DNA from: Asterochloris sp. CNOR1 | Taxonomy: Eukaryota; Chlorophyta; Trebouxiophyceae; Trebouxiales; Trebouxiaceae | NCBI GenBank assembly: GCA_963969365.1 | Contig: OZ017756.1 | Location: 806,001 to 870,000 of the forward strand | DNA length: 64,000 nucleotides | Direction: 5' to 3' | Shown: positions 19,001-30,418 of the stretch, piece after piece | Layout of the letters: each line of letters opens with the position of its first letter | Position numbering within the stretch: the first letter of the stretch is position 1 | The notes under the pieces: generated by a model | What the model was told of the DNA's origin: nothing | The model's input: the letters and a program-made list of their open reading frames with translations, nothing else | The model's database searches: none | Made by a program: the position numbers and the translations under genes

Positions 19001-19777
19001 ACAGCCCAGCTGACAAGCTCAGAGTGGTACTCATTTGCAGAAGTGGCGGGCAGGCATGCGGGGCCTGGCAACTTGACATCCACTGCCATAGCCACAGGCT
19101 GTGTGGAACCTAAGGTCAGCGACTGACTTTCCAGAGTGCATATCCGGGGTTCAGGTCTGCCATTGGCATGGCAGTCGTGTTGTCAAAGGTGGCTGAGCAG
19201 GTGGCGTGGCGGTACTGCTTGGCACGTGGGGTTGGCTGGAACTGGGTGGTGTTGGTTGAATTAAGGGTGAAGGTGGGGCTGATGGCCTCCAGGCTGGCCA
19301 GGGTGTCTGCGCAGGGGACAACCTTTTTGAGCTGTCCCGCTGAAGCAGGTGGATGTGCTGGCAGGACTGCCATCTCAAGACATGTCATGGCAAGCACTGG
19401 CGGGCAGGCAGTCATGGCTACACAGGAGAGGACTGGACCAATCCTTCAAGGCACCAGGCTGGCAGAGACCCCAGCCATGCTGCTGCCAGCAAAATATGTT
19501 GTGGGAGACTGATGGGCCATGGTTGCCAGACGCTACTATGCAGTGGCCAGTGCATGGCAGCCAGACTTTGTGCAAGGGCTGCAGATGCAGTTCACGGCTG
19601 CAGCAGGCAGGCAAGCCATCTAGACAGCAGGAGCCTCCGCGGCCCACCATGTGGGTCAATGGGGACAGCTTGCAGATCGGACTGCAAAAGGATGCGGCTC
19701 TGGCTCTGCATCGCCCCAGCAGAGGCTGCCAGGCAGCAGAGCAAGAGCCTCAGCAGGATGGCGCCTACTGCTGCCAT
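13099..19777 (-). CDS. Secreted GH5 endoglucanase with N- and C-terminal carbohydrate-binding-like modules
   Basis: Large secreted glycoside hydrolase family 5 enzyme, probably acting on beta-1,4-glucan. It starts at 19777 with a signal peptide (MAAVGAILLRLLLCCLAASA). Well supported minus exons: 19777-19648, 19306-19128, 18808-18712, 18679-18389, 18174-17940, 17659-17424, 17065-16904, 16574-16292, 16156-16017, 15791-15614, 15329-15265, 15021-14911, 14767-14661, 14273-14002, 13769-13698 and 13397-13099. Order: N-terminal beta-rich module (VLKVTLTNLNATATAAP), Gly/Ala/Pro linker, GH5 barrel, a long Pro/Ser/Thr linker (14273-14002), and a C-terminal CBM-like domain ending GLSCQIVAA. GH5 residues seen: acid/base Glu in DGVNEPE, HVYGPS, nucleophile Glu in VVIGEFG, then WLWFCWNANSGD and GLVPWYL. 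Two introns start GCAAGC (next to 16904 and 16017). The join between 19128 and 18808 is unresolved because phases need one more exon there. Confidence 0.85.
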
Positions 19778-22313
19778 CTGCAGAGCAGAAGATGAGTCAG
19801 ACTTGATGCTGCTGAAGATCAGGAGCCGCCCTTGAGCCAGGCCAATGAGGCCGGTGCCCCATGTGCAGCGAGCAGTCAGAAGGTGGCTGTAGTTATCAGG
19901 TGGGGCGGCAGCTCAGATGCATGTGCTGGTCAAATAGGACCGCTGCAATTCCGAAAGCCGTTGGCTGGGACCTTGGCTGCCACCACAGATCTATATCGCC
20001 CAGGTGTGGAGGCTGACTTGATCCAGGTCAGATGCTTGCCGGATGTGCCGTCTGCTAGCTTGTGAACCTGGGTCCCCTTTGCTGTGTAGGAGCTTTGGGG
20101 TAATCCACAGACAAGTCAGTGAGATGCCTGAATGCCGTTGAGTTCTGGTTGCCTTCGTTGGGTCAATGAAGATTACATTTAGAGTCCGTTGCCTCAATGG
20201 CTAGGCATTGCTTCATGTCAGTGTGCCTGGCCACCAGCACATCATTAGTTAGCTTCAGTTCAGTTTAAGTATCAGGTTCTTTGCAGTCAGCTCGATGCCC
20301 ATAAGTGTGTGCTCATGTGAGCAAGTCCTTAGGTGTCTGGTCAGAGTCTGAGTCAGACCTAGTTGAAGGAAATGTATCTGATGGCATTAGCGGCCCTTTT
20401 GAGTACATGTTCGCATTTGGCATGTTCCCCCAACTTAAGCCCTGGGTGGGGGTGCAGCAACCAAGGAGTCAACGGCACCCGAACAGCAGGGTCATCCGTG
20501 CTCTATACAAGGCATGCATCTGCCTCAAATCGGCTTCGGGCGGCAGTCTGTCAGCAGATTCACCTTCAAGCTGCTTATCATGCAGCCAACTGAGACCAAC
20601 ATTGCCAGCTCATAAATTGTCTGGTGTCAGGGCACATCCAGGTATGCTTCGCTGCCGCAAGATGTTGGAACTCCTCAGCAATACCCCTCGCGGGGCAGGA
20701 GATGCAGTGTAGCATGTGAGGATGTCCAGGGAACAGCATGGTGAGGAGTTCCAGGGTGCACCTTATGCCCCATGGTAGGATGGGGAAGCGCATTTCTAAA
20801 GTCAAGCAGACATGCTCTGAAACTGCCCAGCCGTGGCTTGACCAGGCATTTCTGGCTCAGCATCTGAAGCGGAGGTTTGCTGGGTGCAAGCTGTGCTACT
20901 TTTGCAACCTTGCTAATCACTGGCCTGGTAGACAGCGCAACACCCCGCAGGCAGGGTCTGATCCGTGCCAGAATGACTGAATTGGACTTCCTCAATTGGC
21001 AAAGCAGGTATGCAAGCAAACTTGCAGCCAACTCCAAGAAAATGGGGGGTATTGCAAAATTGCAGTTCAGATTCAAAAAGCTGTGTCTGCTTAGCTTGGT
21101 CTGTGCTAAGGGGAGTACTGGCACTGAGTCTCTCCTCTCCAAAGGTCTTCTCATGTCGACCAAGGGTGTCCTCTTCCTGAGGTCTGCTTGGCAACAGCCA
21201 ATGGCACAAGTGATGCAATTGACCTCAGGTCTATGCTGTCATTGGTGCTCGTGACAGAATGAACAGCAGCAGCACAGAATCTGTCAAAGGGCTTTCAGGC
21301 ATCTAAGGTGGGCCCAGAAAAAATAAGTACTGCATATGGGAGAATTGCGTTGGCCGTGCCTGCAGGGCAAAGGCTGCACCATGCAGACAATGGTAGAGGA
21401 GAGGCCACAGATCTTCTGCAGCACTGAACTGGATCTGGTACAGCCAGTCCAGATTGCCATTTGCACTGAAGCTGACAAGGCCAGTCGGCGGATGCAACAG
21501 CAACCACTGCAAGGCAGACAACCCTGCTGAGCAGCGCCAGCTCACCTTGGTGTCAGGGCTGCATGAGTGGAATCAATTGAACAAAAAATCCACAGACCCC
21601 ACAGAGGCGGCTGGGCTGTCAGGGCCCAGTTCGCCGCCAGGGACCAGCATGCTTGTCTGGTGATCCAGCTCAGAACGCTTCACAAAGCGGCCCTGCACCA
21701 GACAAAGGGAGGGCCTTTGAAGGCTGCAGGACGGAAGGCTTAAGTTGCTGCTCCATGTCAGTCAGCTTCCTCTCCTCCAAACAAAGCAAGCCTGAAGTGC
21801 CTAGCGTGAGACCCTGTGAGCAAAGTGCCTTTACAAAAGCCAGCATGATTGGAGTGCTCCAGAGAATGGCTTCGAACAGAGCAGCCCCGCACCAGGAAGA
21901 GGAAATCACTGTGTCTACGGCCTGCAATCATGACTGCAGGAGGCAGGCACTTGTGCATGTGGCATCAGCTCTGCAGTAACCAAGAGACCCTCCAACAGAG
22001 AGAGCGACGAGAGGCAGAGCCATCTGCAGCAGGCATGGCTGCAGGAGGCAGGCGGTTCAGAGCAGTGTCGGTTGTAGGCTGAAACATTGGCAGGGCTTCA
22101 TGAGCACGACCAGCAGCAATGCTAGCTCGAAGCACTGCACAGTTTGGCAGTTCTGCAGCGCCAGTCATGCCCTGGTGCAGGCTGAAGGAGACAGTCCGGC
22201 CTGCGTCATATGCCTGGCAGTGTTCCCCAGGGTTGCCAGGCAGACATCAACATGTGTCACAGCAGGCATGTCCAGCCCGCAAGACAAGCCGTCTGTGAGA
22301 GCAGCAATTGGGC
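19778..22313. other. Large spacer, no gene recognised
   Basis: About 2.5 kb upstream of the GH5 gene. The longest frames (minus 20675-21163, 162 residues; plus 20305-20712) lack splice-linked neighbours and recognisable motifs, and parts are AT-richer than neighbouring genes. A minus reading at 21303-21545 contains GLVSFSANGNLDWLYQIQF, which looks mildly protein-like, but I could not extend it. It may hold the GH5 promoter and part of the CCT gene 3' UTR. Confidence 0.4.
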
Positions 22314-22466
22314 AGCTCTGCTGCCTGTGCTGTCCCCGTCCTGCTGCCACATGGGGCAAACTCCGGCTGGGCAGCCACAAGCCTGTGCACCAGGTCTGCC
22401 TGTGGCTGCCCAGCTGCAATTTGCCCCATCTGGCAGCAGGACGGGGGCAGCACAGGCAGCAGAGCT
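22314..22466. repeat. Long near-perfect inverted repeat (hairpin)
   Basis: Two 66-nt arms, 22314-22379 and 22401-22466, are reverse complements with about 5 mismatches (two of them could be G:U in RNA on one strand) around a 21-nt loop. The arms include CTGCTGCCTGTGCTGTCCCC and its counterpart GGGGGCAGCACAGGCAGCAG. It begins 13 bp past the stop of the minus-strand CCT gene, so it should be transcribed in that 3' UTR. It could be a small-RNA precursor, an RNA stability element, or a recent local inverted duplication. I see no flanking target-site duplication or transposon ends. Confidence 0.8.
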
Positions 22467-22478
22467 CAGTCACAGCCA

Positions 22479-25400
22479 TCAGCGGGTCCGCACCTTGAAG
22501 CGGGGCCGCTGCTCAGCATTGACTCGCCGCATCTCGTAGCGGATTTTGGAGCCAGCGGCCGCTCGATGCCGCTTCTTCTCACGGTAACGGTCCAGGGAGG
22601 CTCTGCGTGCCTCCTTGCTGTCCGCTGCAGGCAGGGGCCAGCACCTGGTAAGTTACAAAACACAAACAGTTGGTCCCACAACCTGCGAGCTGGCACAAAT
22701 TGGCCTTTGGGCCTGTCCGCTGCAGCAGGGGCCAAGCAGGCGCAGCACACTGGGATAATCCTGAAATTAGCAAGCTGTTGGCCTGCTACCATAGCCCTGC
22801 GTGGCGCCTGCTGTCTGCTGCAGCAGAGGGGGCAGCAGCAGCACACTGTGGGTGTTGTCCATACATTATACTAGGGAATACTGTTGGGCAAGCTGAGCAG
22901 CACGACAAACATGCTGTGGGGCCACGGGGCCAGCTGGTTCATTATAGGCAGTAACCCTGCAGGGGCTGTATTACACAAACCAGGGATGCAGCTGGCCCTC
23001 AGGGTTACCAGATCTGGCAGTCAGGGGCCCCATTCTAGGAGGCATCAGCAACGGAGACCACCTAAGCTCAGGCACAATGTACGGCAAAATATCGCCATGG
23101 GATTTGCCTCTAGTCACCATCTGGTGCACATGCCAACACAATGTCTGGTGAGAGATGGCAAGCCCCAGCTGGGCTCAACAACCAGGTCTGGCAGGCCATC
23201 TTCTGAGTGCCTGAGCTTCTCAGGCACTGGCTTCACCGCAGGGGTCACCACAAGGTAGCAAGCGCATCTGTTGCATGTCTGCATCTGCTGCCCTTAGCCC
23301 ACAGACTGAGGCTGCACAAGAAGGGCAACCCTCACCTGAGCTCAAGTACCAGCTCTGGCAGACAGTCCCCTGCGGCACCGCCTCCACCACAGTGAGCTCC
23401 GCGGAGGCCGCCCCAGCAGGGGGCGCCACTTCGGTCTTCACACATGCCAGCAGCAGCTGCGGCTCTGGCGCCCCTGCTGTGACCACCGCCTGCAGCTCCG
23501 CCGCCTGCTCCTGCTGCTGCCGAGCAGCCCGCCGAGCGCTGCACCGCATGGCCCTGGTGCTAGCTGTCCCTGAGGGGGATGCAGGGGCAGCAGCGACCAA
23601 CCCTGGCAGGGTGCGCGGCTCCTCCTTGAACTGCGGCTGGGGCCGTAGCTGGGGCTGGGGACGCAGGTGAGCAGATTTGATGTCCTCCCGGCTGCCGCCA
23701 GCCGCCTTGCTCCCAGGCTGCTTGCGCTTGCTGGAGCGGCTGCGCGAGCTGGCGGTGGTGCTGACAGGTGCGGTGAGTTGGCTGCATGACACCTGCAGAG
23801 TGGTGGCCAATGCTGTGAGTGTCCCGCTGGCATTGGTGAACTCCTGCCGGACAGGCTGCGCTGGCCTTGTGTACGAACCTGCAGAGTGGCAGGTACTTGA
23901 TCAAAGGGAACCTTCTATGGGTACCGGTCAACCGAATCCCTGATTGTTTGGGCATGACTGTCTGCTGCAGATGCAGCCGATTGCCACCATAGACATGCCC
24001 CTTCCTGGTGCTCTGATTGACTGTGCAGCACTGCCTTCTGCGATACAAAGCCTACACAGCCCTGAGATGCGCACATGTGGAAGGCCCCGCCGAGGGTTTG
24101 CAGGGTGGCGCTGCCTGCAGGCGCTTCTGGCCAGTCAGTAGGTCAGTGGAGCAGCTTGCACATCTATATCTTCACCTGCACATCTGTACCTTCACCAGAC
24201 ATGCAAAGCACCATTCTGCAGCCTGAACAGCAGGCCCTCTGAGGACTGCAGCCTCACCTGCAATCCCACGGTTGGCAGAGCCTGTGCAGCCGCCAGCTCG
24301 GGGGGCATGGGCCCCAGCGGGATGGCCTCCATCATGGCTGTGGGTGCCGTAGGGGGCGCTGTCAGCTCCAGCGATTCCAGTTCCTTGGCACTGCTGCCAA
24401 TGGCAGGCGCCGCACCCATCTCCTCCAAAGCCCTGTACGGGGATGGGGCTGCTCATCTAGGTACATGGACTCAAACGTAATCAGGGTGTGCATAGAGCTG
24501 CCTGTCCGGGTGGCTGGCAAGGCGCAAGCAGCAAAGACACAGGAGGCAGGACGGTCGAGAGCTGCCTATCGCTGCGCCACAGCACGGAGAGGGCCAACAG
24601 TCAGCACAGAGCAAGCACAGAGTGTGCATAGCAGTAACTTCAGCAACATAAGAAAAAACCGTGTCAAGGGCAGGCACTGGCCCGCAGGTGACCAACACCC
24701 ATGCGTCAAGGCGGGTCGCTGCAAGGACGGCGCGAGTCTCACCTGAGCACTTCGCTGCAGTCCAGCTGGAGGATGGGCTTGCGGCCGCCCGGTGGCACGC
24801 AAAACACAGCCCCCTGCTGCGCTTCCACCTTGATCTCCTCCTCAACTTCCTGCCTAGACTTCTGCTTCACAGCAGCTGCCAAACCAGGGCCCATGCCGGG
24901 CCCGTCCACGCCGTACCCGCCCACCACACCAAAGGCTGGTGGGGTCATGGTCATGCCCAGGAGGCCTGCATCTGGGACATAGGGTCCATACATGGGGTAC
25001 CCCAAAGGTCCTGGCATGACCTGGCCCAGGTGGAAGGGCAAGCAACCGAGCGCAGTGCCACCCTCCTCCTCCAGGTGCACCATCTGGGCTGCAGCATCCA
25101 GCCCCAGCTGGGAGATGGAGGCCTGGCCGTCGAGCAGCATGGGCTTGGGGGCCAGGCTGGAGCCTGGCCGCAGGGCTGCGCACTCCAGGGGGGAGTGGCA
25201 GCTGCCCTGGTGCGTCAGCGTGTGCTGCAGGGAGCCTGCGCTTGTCAGGGAGCTGCCGAAGGCCTCCACCCCAGAGGTGCCTGCCTCTGACAGTGTGTGC
25301 TCCAGGTGGTGCAGGGGGAGCGCGTCCGAGCCAGCAGGCAGCGCGAAACCTGCAGCTGAGTCCCCTAAGCATGCTCGGGTTCTGAGTGGCCCCCGGGGCA

Positions 25401-25638
25401 CGCGTGGCCGGAGGGTGGGCAGCGACAGCCCGTGTAAGCCTGAGCCTGTGCCTGAGCCTGTAGCTCGCGCTGCTGCGGCTACTGGGGAGCTGCCATGCCC
25501 CTCCAGTGCTTCTGAGCAAGGCCTGTGTCCTGCCATGGGGCCCAGGAAGGCGCCAGCTAGCTCCTGATCCCAGTCCATCTTGCAGGCTGGACTGCTGCTG
25601 GCAGGCAGGGCCATGGGCATTTGTGGCACCTCCTGCAT
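22479..25638 (-). CDS. CCT-domain (CONSTANS/TOC1-type) transcriptional regulator
   Basis: Nuclear regulator whose C-terminus is a CCT domain, the module through which CONSTANS-like and PRR proteins meet NF-Y and DNA. Four minus exons keep phase: 25638-24743, 24432-24258, 23792-23336 and 22624-22479, giving 557 residues. The last exon carries ARRASLDRYREKKRHRAA then KIRYEMRRVNAEQRPRFK, matching the family pattern R-x5-YxEK...IRY..R...A..RPR.KGR. The rest is low-complexity and Pro/Gly/Gln/Ala-rich. No B-box, receiver or ZIM domain is visible, so it belongs with CCT-only (CMF) proteins. A basic Ser/Arg/Lys stretch near SRSRSSKRK could be a nuclear localisation signal. IKVE and FKEE fit the sumoylation consensus. 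The start at 25638 is the first ATG of a long open exon. A hairpin follows the stop. Confidence 0.85.
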
Positions 25639-25756
25639 GTGCAGCAGGAACAGACTGCAGCCTGAGTGACTGGCCGACAGTGAACGGCTCTGTCAAGGCC
25701 CAGCCAGCCTTTGAACTGCCCCTCCAGAACCCCCGGCCCTGACGTCCTGGCTGGCA
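25639..25756. promoter_or_regulatory. Candidate bidirectional promoter
   Basis: Only 118 bp separate the CCT gene start (minus) from the ATG of a high-GC3 first-exon candidate on the plus strand at 25757. If both starts are right, this is a shared divergent promoter. I see no TATA-like element. Confidence 0.3.
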
Positions 25757-28700
25757 ATGTCGGCAAACAAGCGATGCAAGCCTCCAAGGTGCACCCAGCC
25801 ATGTGACCCTCTCCACGAGCTGTCGATGGCTGTTGCAGGCGTCTTGCACAGCCAGACCAGCAGCAGGGACACCGTCTGCATGCACAACCTCCCACGACTG
25901 CCCGCCCTCACATGCAGAGAGAAGCCCCTGGTTGGGAGTGACATGGTGTGCACATGAGCAAGCACAGCAGATGCAGGCTGTTGCAGAAGCACCCCTGACG
26001 CAGTTCAATGACTCAGCACGCAGTCGACTAATCGAGTTGAAGCAGTACAGACTGGCTCTTCCAACCATGCCTCAGGCAGCCCCTTGGGGTCTTACCCAGG
26101 CTGGAGGCCAACAGGAGAGCAGGCAATGCAGACAGGCAGAGGGCCAGCTGCTCTCTCCTAAAGCACGTACCATGGTGGATCCGCTGCAGTCAGCTTGCGG
26201 CTGTGGTACGACGCCCAGCTCCTCGTGCAACAAGGTGGATGCATCTGAGGCACTCTTAAGCATCTGGGAGTATTTCCTGATGTCGCATGGAACACCTCTA
26301 CGGACCTGCAGCCTGCACTGCTCTGCCTGCATGGGGACATGTTGAATTGCCTGCATCAGAGACTCGGCAGCCGTCACCCTTGCGTCTGCTGTCATGCAGT
26401 GCTAAGCTGGGCACCCTGCGCAGCAGCAGCCTCTACAGGTGGCTGCATGGGCCAGGAGAAGTGATCAAGGACGCAACCAGCATCAAGGTTAGTAAACCAA
26501 GACATCGCTCACCTGCACACTGCTGCTAGGCTCTGATCTGGCATTCAGTACATCATGCTGCTCACAGGGGGTTGAGGAATCAAGGCAGCCTGCATGCAGG
26601 TCACCTCGATGAGGGGTCTGCGAGCTCCTCCACACAGGACAAAAGACTTCATGTTGGGAGCAAGCCCGAGTCGGAATGGATGTTGCTGGGGCCTGGCATG
26701 CTGCATGGAGTGTGCACCGGGCCTCTCACCTGCAGTCACCTTCATTACTGCAACGAAACCCTGACCTGGTTCTGATGCCGTCTCCGCCCCTACCAGCACA
26801 TCTGGGACGTTATCAAATGCTGAGAGCATAGTTTCCGGAAGTCTGCCCGGTGGTACGAACGACAGCACTTAAGCTTGGGATGGTGGGACCGCATGCTCTG
26901 CTCTGGATTTAAGATCCAGCAACGAGAGGCGGGGTATTGCTGCTTACAAGAGCAGGTGGCCTGCAAGTTGGCCTGGGTGATGCAGAATCAGTGTCGCTGC
27001 TGCTCACAGAGATTGTGCAACATGCCAGGCCGCATCAGGCGGCCAGGGTGTGCTGAGGTGACTTTGAGGAGTTTGACTGGAGACAGGCTCTGATGCAGGG
27101 CAGCCAAGGGGTTGCACCTTGCCCTGCGCTGCAGTCAAGTAGCAAGGCGGCCGAGCCTTGAAAGTTCACCACTCAAATCCTCATCGGTTGTTCGCATCCC
27201 TGCATGAGCTGCTGCACATGTGTCCTGTCCTGCACTTGGCATCCGGGTGTTGTAGGACCTCTTGCACCAGGAAGGTGGCGCTGCCTGCACATCTGTGGCC
27301 GCATACCCTCCATCAGCATGATGTGCCTCCACCCCGCACATACTCCAATTGCAAGCAGAGCACGCTGGCTGAGGCAGGCAGTGGCCCCAGCATTCAGCCT
27401 GCATGCCCTGGCACCCGCTGACAGATTGAACCCAGCCAGACTCAGCCTCCAGCATGGTCATCTGCTCGGCACTTATGTAGAAACATCCAGCCCCCAGTGC
27501 CCAGTTCTGGCAGCTGGCCTTGCCCTGTGCCGGCTGCCCAGCTGCCGTACCCAGTAAACAGCTGAGGACTTGCTGCAAGAGACCTGGCAGGCTCTTGTCA
27601 TGTGGTCCACCACAGTCTTCACATTGCCCAACACACACGAAGGTGGTGGTGGCCCCCTATGTCCTAACTTGGCATCAGCAACTCTGTCACCTTTTGCTTA
27701 TGTGCTCTTGTGAACCTGAAGGCTGCTGGGTTTGTAGTAGATGATCTCTGGCAAAGCCTGGACCAGTGAATTGGGCAATAGAGGACAGAGACAGCTGAAA
27801 GTCAAGTCAGCAAGGGGTTGCTTGATGAGCCTACATGGCCTTGGCAACTTCAACGGGATTCACCAAGCAAGGCAGATGTCTGTTCACGGCACAAGCCAAA
27901 AAGGCAGTGATGCAGCTGCCCATGCTACAGCCAGGGGGGAGACCAGCACACTCGACCTTGCAGCCTGTATGAAATTGGCGGTCCAGCAGCCATCTGCGCT
28001 GACCACACATGTTTGGTCACCTCACTTAGTCATCAGTAAGGCTGGCTTCATGCCCTGCAGAATGTGAGAGGCCCAGACACACGCCAAGCCAGCAATGGAG
28101 GATTGCACCTGCTCTGCCTTGCTTCAGCCTGGGTGCTTGATGCATGTGGCTGCGCTGCCAGGTGTCGGTTGTCACCTGCCAAGTGGTGGGCTGTTGCTAC
28201 AGCTTGTGAGCCCACCACTTGGCTCACTATCGAGCCCCACCATGCCTGGTGTTGTTTAAGTGAGAGAGGAANNNNNNNNNNNNNNNNNNNNNNNNNNNNN
28301 NNNNNNNNNNNNNNNNNNNNNNNNNNNNNNNNNNNNNNNNNNNNNNNNNNNNNNNNNNNNNNNNNNNNNNNNNNNNNNNNNNNNNNNNNNNNNNNNNNNN
28401 NNNNNNNNNNNNNNNNNNNNNNNNNNNNNNNNNNNNNNNNNNNNNNNNNNNNNNNNNNNNNNNNNNNNNNNTGACAGTTTCGATGCTGCCACTCTGCACC
28501 AAGCGCAGCTGCAATACTTGTGCTGCTTGTCAGCTGGACACCTGCTCCCTGACAGCACAGCAACCTGCAACGAGCTGCCAAGGCGACGTGCACAAGAGCT
28601 TGCATCTCTCGCCTCAGGCATCTTGAACACCAGCTCGTGCTCCACGTTGCTAATGCCAGGGATGGACAGCACTTTGCAATTGACCGTCTTAGCCGCTGGC

Positions 28701-30418
28701 AAGCTGGGGAACATCTGACTGACAACCCAAGTGCTGTCAACATACAAAGTAACGGTCAGCAGCCTGTCCCAACACACATTGTACTGCTTTTTGAATTCAT
28801 CTGTGCCCTCCAGGTGCAGTCTAACAGAGAACTTGCCGAATCCACGGCAAAGCAGTGAGGATCCCTGTGGTAAGGATAAGGGTTGTCTTGCCCATCCAGC
28901 ACCCACACCCTCAGCTCCAGCCCTGGGAGCACCACGGCTTGCACACAGCTCGAGAAGGAAGCCATGGCCAGTTCAACTGAATCTTGTGCCCAGATGCTCA
29001 GGGAACTCTCTGCCGCAGACTGCGGTCTTGGCCGGGGTGAAGTGAGAAACTGGTAACAACGCGTGGGAAATGTCACAGCTACCTGGAGGGGCCAAACAGA
29101 AGCTCTTATGAGGGAAAATAATATAATGTCGTGAATGAACTACAAATTCAATGCTAAGCCTGCTGCAGAACGGCTGCTCAGGATGTCTGGTACTACGGCA
29201 GTAGTTGATCTGAAAGCTGAGGCACCGATTGTTCTGGTAAAACAACCAGCACCTGCACTCATCAGGGCCCGGGCAAAATGCTCAGGCCCTCCCTCACTGA
29301 TCCACTGGGGAGAGGAGGAAGGAGACTGAAGGCCTGGCATGTGCAGTTACTGCAAGAAGCATAATTGTTCCAAGGCATGCCACTGAGTGTGTGACCAATC
29401 ATCTGAACAGCGTGTCTCCAAAGTCGTCAGCATCTCCGCTGCGCATAGGGCAGTGCGGCAGCTGAATGTCCCAGGCATAGCTGGTTCAGACGTTGGATCC
29501 ATACATCTGGCCGGCCAAAGGCTGTTACAATCTTCTTGCAGGCCAGTCTCACTGGGCATGCCCTGCCATTCTGAGCTCGTCCATCAAAGTGCCTCCTAGG
29601 AGTCACCTGGCCTGGGCGGGCCAACAAAACTTCACATGCAACCCGCCCACACCAGCAGCTTCTCAAGTGTTTTGTTAATGACTTTTGTGAGCGAGGTGAT
29701 GAACATTGGAAATGGGGCCCTTCAGTAGCTTGCCAGCTGTGGTGCTTTCTCACACTGAGCACCAGCCGTTGCTGGAGCCGTCCTTCTGCTTTGAGGTGCC
29801 AATGCTGGCAGGAGATGAGCTTAGCAGGCCGCCACACTCCAGGCACTTTTGCATCTACCCCAGCCAGCCTGACTCCTGGCGAGCCCCCTCCTACGCTGGC
29901 TTCCAAAGCTTGCAGGTGGGCGTTTAGTCTGAGCAGCAGTGCAGCCTTGCCCACAGTTCATCACTCAATGCACTATGCTGGCAGCAAATCAGGAGAGCCA
30001 GTTGACACGGCCATACAGTGGCCGAAGAAGGCCACTTGTGCCAACCTGCCAAAGGGAGCATTGAATGGCTGTGCCACTTCCATCTGCCAGTGTGCTAGGA
30101 CTGCAATTGTTGACATGCAGCAGTGTAGGGCAGGCAAGTTGGGAAAAGCATGCTTGCAGCGCATCCCCTGCAGAAAGCGCAGAATGACCCCAATGTAACC
30201 TGCTGTCCCAGCCCATTTAAGCCTGTTTGGGTACTTCACAACTTTGCAGGCCTCCTTCAAGACCTTTTCCAAGGTATGTTGCCAAGCCAGAGAGGCTGCA
30301 ACACTTTACAGACATTCCAATGGCTGCTGTATTGTTGTGACTTGTGCCTGTTGCAATCATCCCCAGTCTTCAGGTGAAACGATGTGGTGCTGGTCGACCT
30401 CCCAAGTCATGGGGCTAA
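25757..30418 (+). CDS. Unrecognised plus-strand gene(s), exon-intron structure unresolved
   Basis: Several segments look like real plus-strand exons but I do not recognise a family. They are 25757-25945 (starts MSANKRCKPPRC; GC-rich third positions; donor GTGTGC), 26190-26234 (SLRLWYDAQLLVQQ), 26400-26487 (AKLGTLRSSSLYRWLHGPGE, ends at GTTAGT), a segment ending at 29915 (RHFCIYPSQPDSWRAPSYAG), 30250-30273 (ASFKTFSK between a clear TGCAG acceptor and a GTATGT donor) and 30374-30418 (VKRCGAGRPPKSWG-stop). The last three join in phase and end with an AT-hook-like GRPPK motif. Not all phases match between the early exons, and the 200-bp gap falls inside, so this may be two genes. A competing minus-strand coding signal at 28613-29076 makes one continuous plus gene doubtful. 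Confidence 0.3.
28272..28471. other. Assembly gap (200 N)
   Basis: A run of exactly 200 undetermined bases, likely a scaffold gap of nominal rather than measured size. Any gene model crossing it is incomplete. Confidence 0.99.
28613..29076 (-). CDS. Unrecognised minus-strand exon(s), beta-strand-rich
   Basis: The minus strand reads as plausible protein over about 150 codons in two frames. Up to about 28862 the frame gives SIWAQDSVELAMASF and VLPGLELRVWVLDGQDNPYP. From about 28860 down to 28613 the frame gives GKFSVRLHLEGTDEFKKQYN, LLTVTLYVDSTWVVSQMF and NVEHELVFKMPEA. The alternating hydrophobic pattern suggests an Ig-like or beta-sandwich domain. The frame change near 28860 needs either a very short intron, an assembly error or a real frameshift. 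The downstream side runs into the N gap. I cannot name a family. Confidence 0.3.

Noticed and set aside
20675-21163. 162-residue minus open frame
   Set aside because: No motif, no splice-linked neighbours, irregular composition; most likely a chance frame in spacer.
22314-22466. Hairpin as a foldback transposon (MITE)
   Set aside because: No target-site duplication, no terminal motif and no second copy noticed in the window; kept as an inverted repeat of unknown origin.
27135-27638. 167-residue minus open frame containing FYISAEQMTMLEAESGWVQS
   Set aside because: Cys/His/Ala-rich with no recognised domain and no supporting splice context; left as part of the unresolved 25.7-30.4 kb region.
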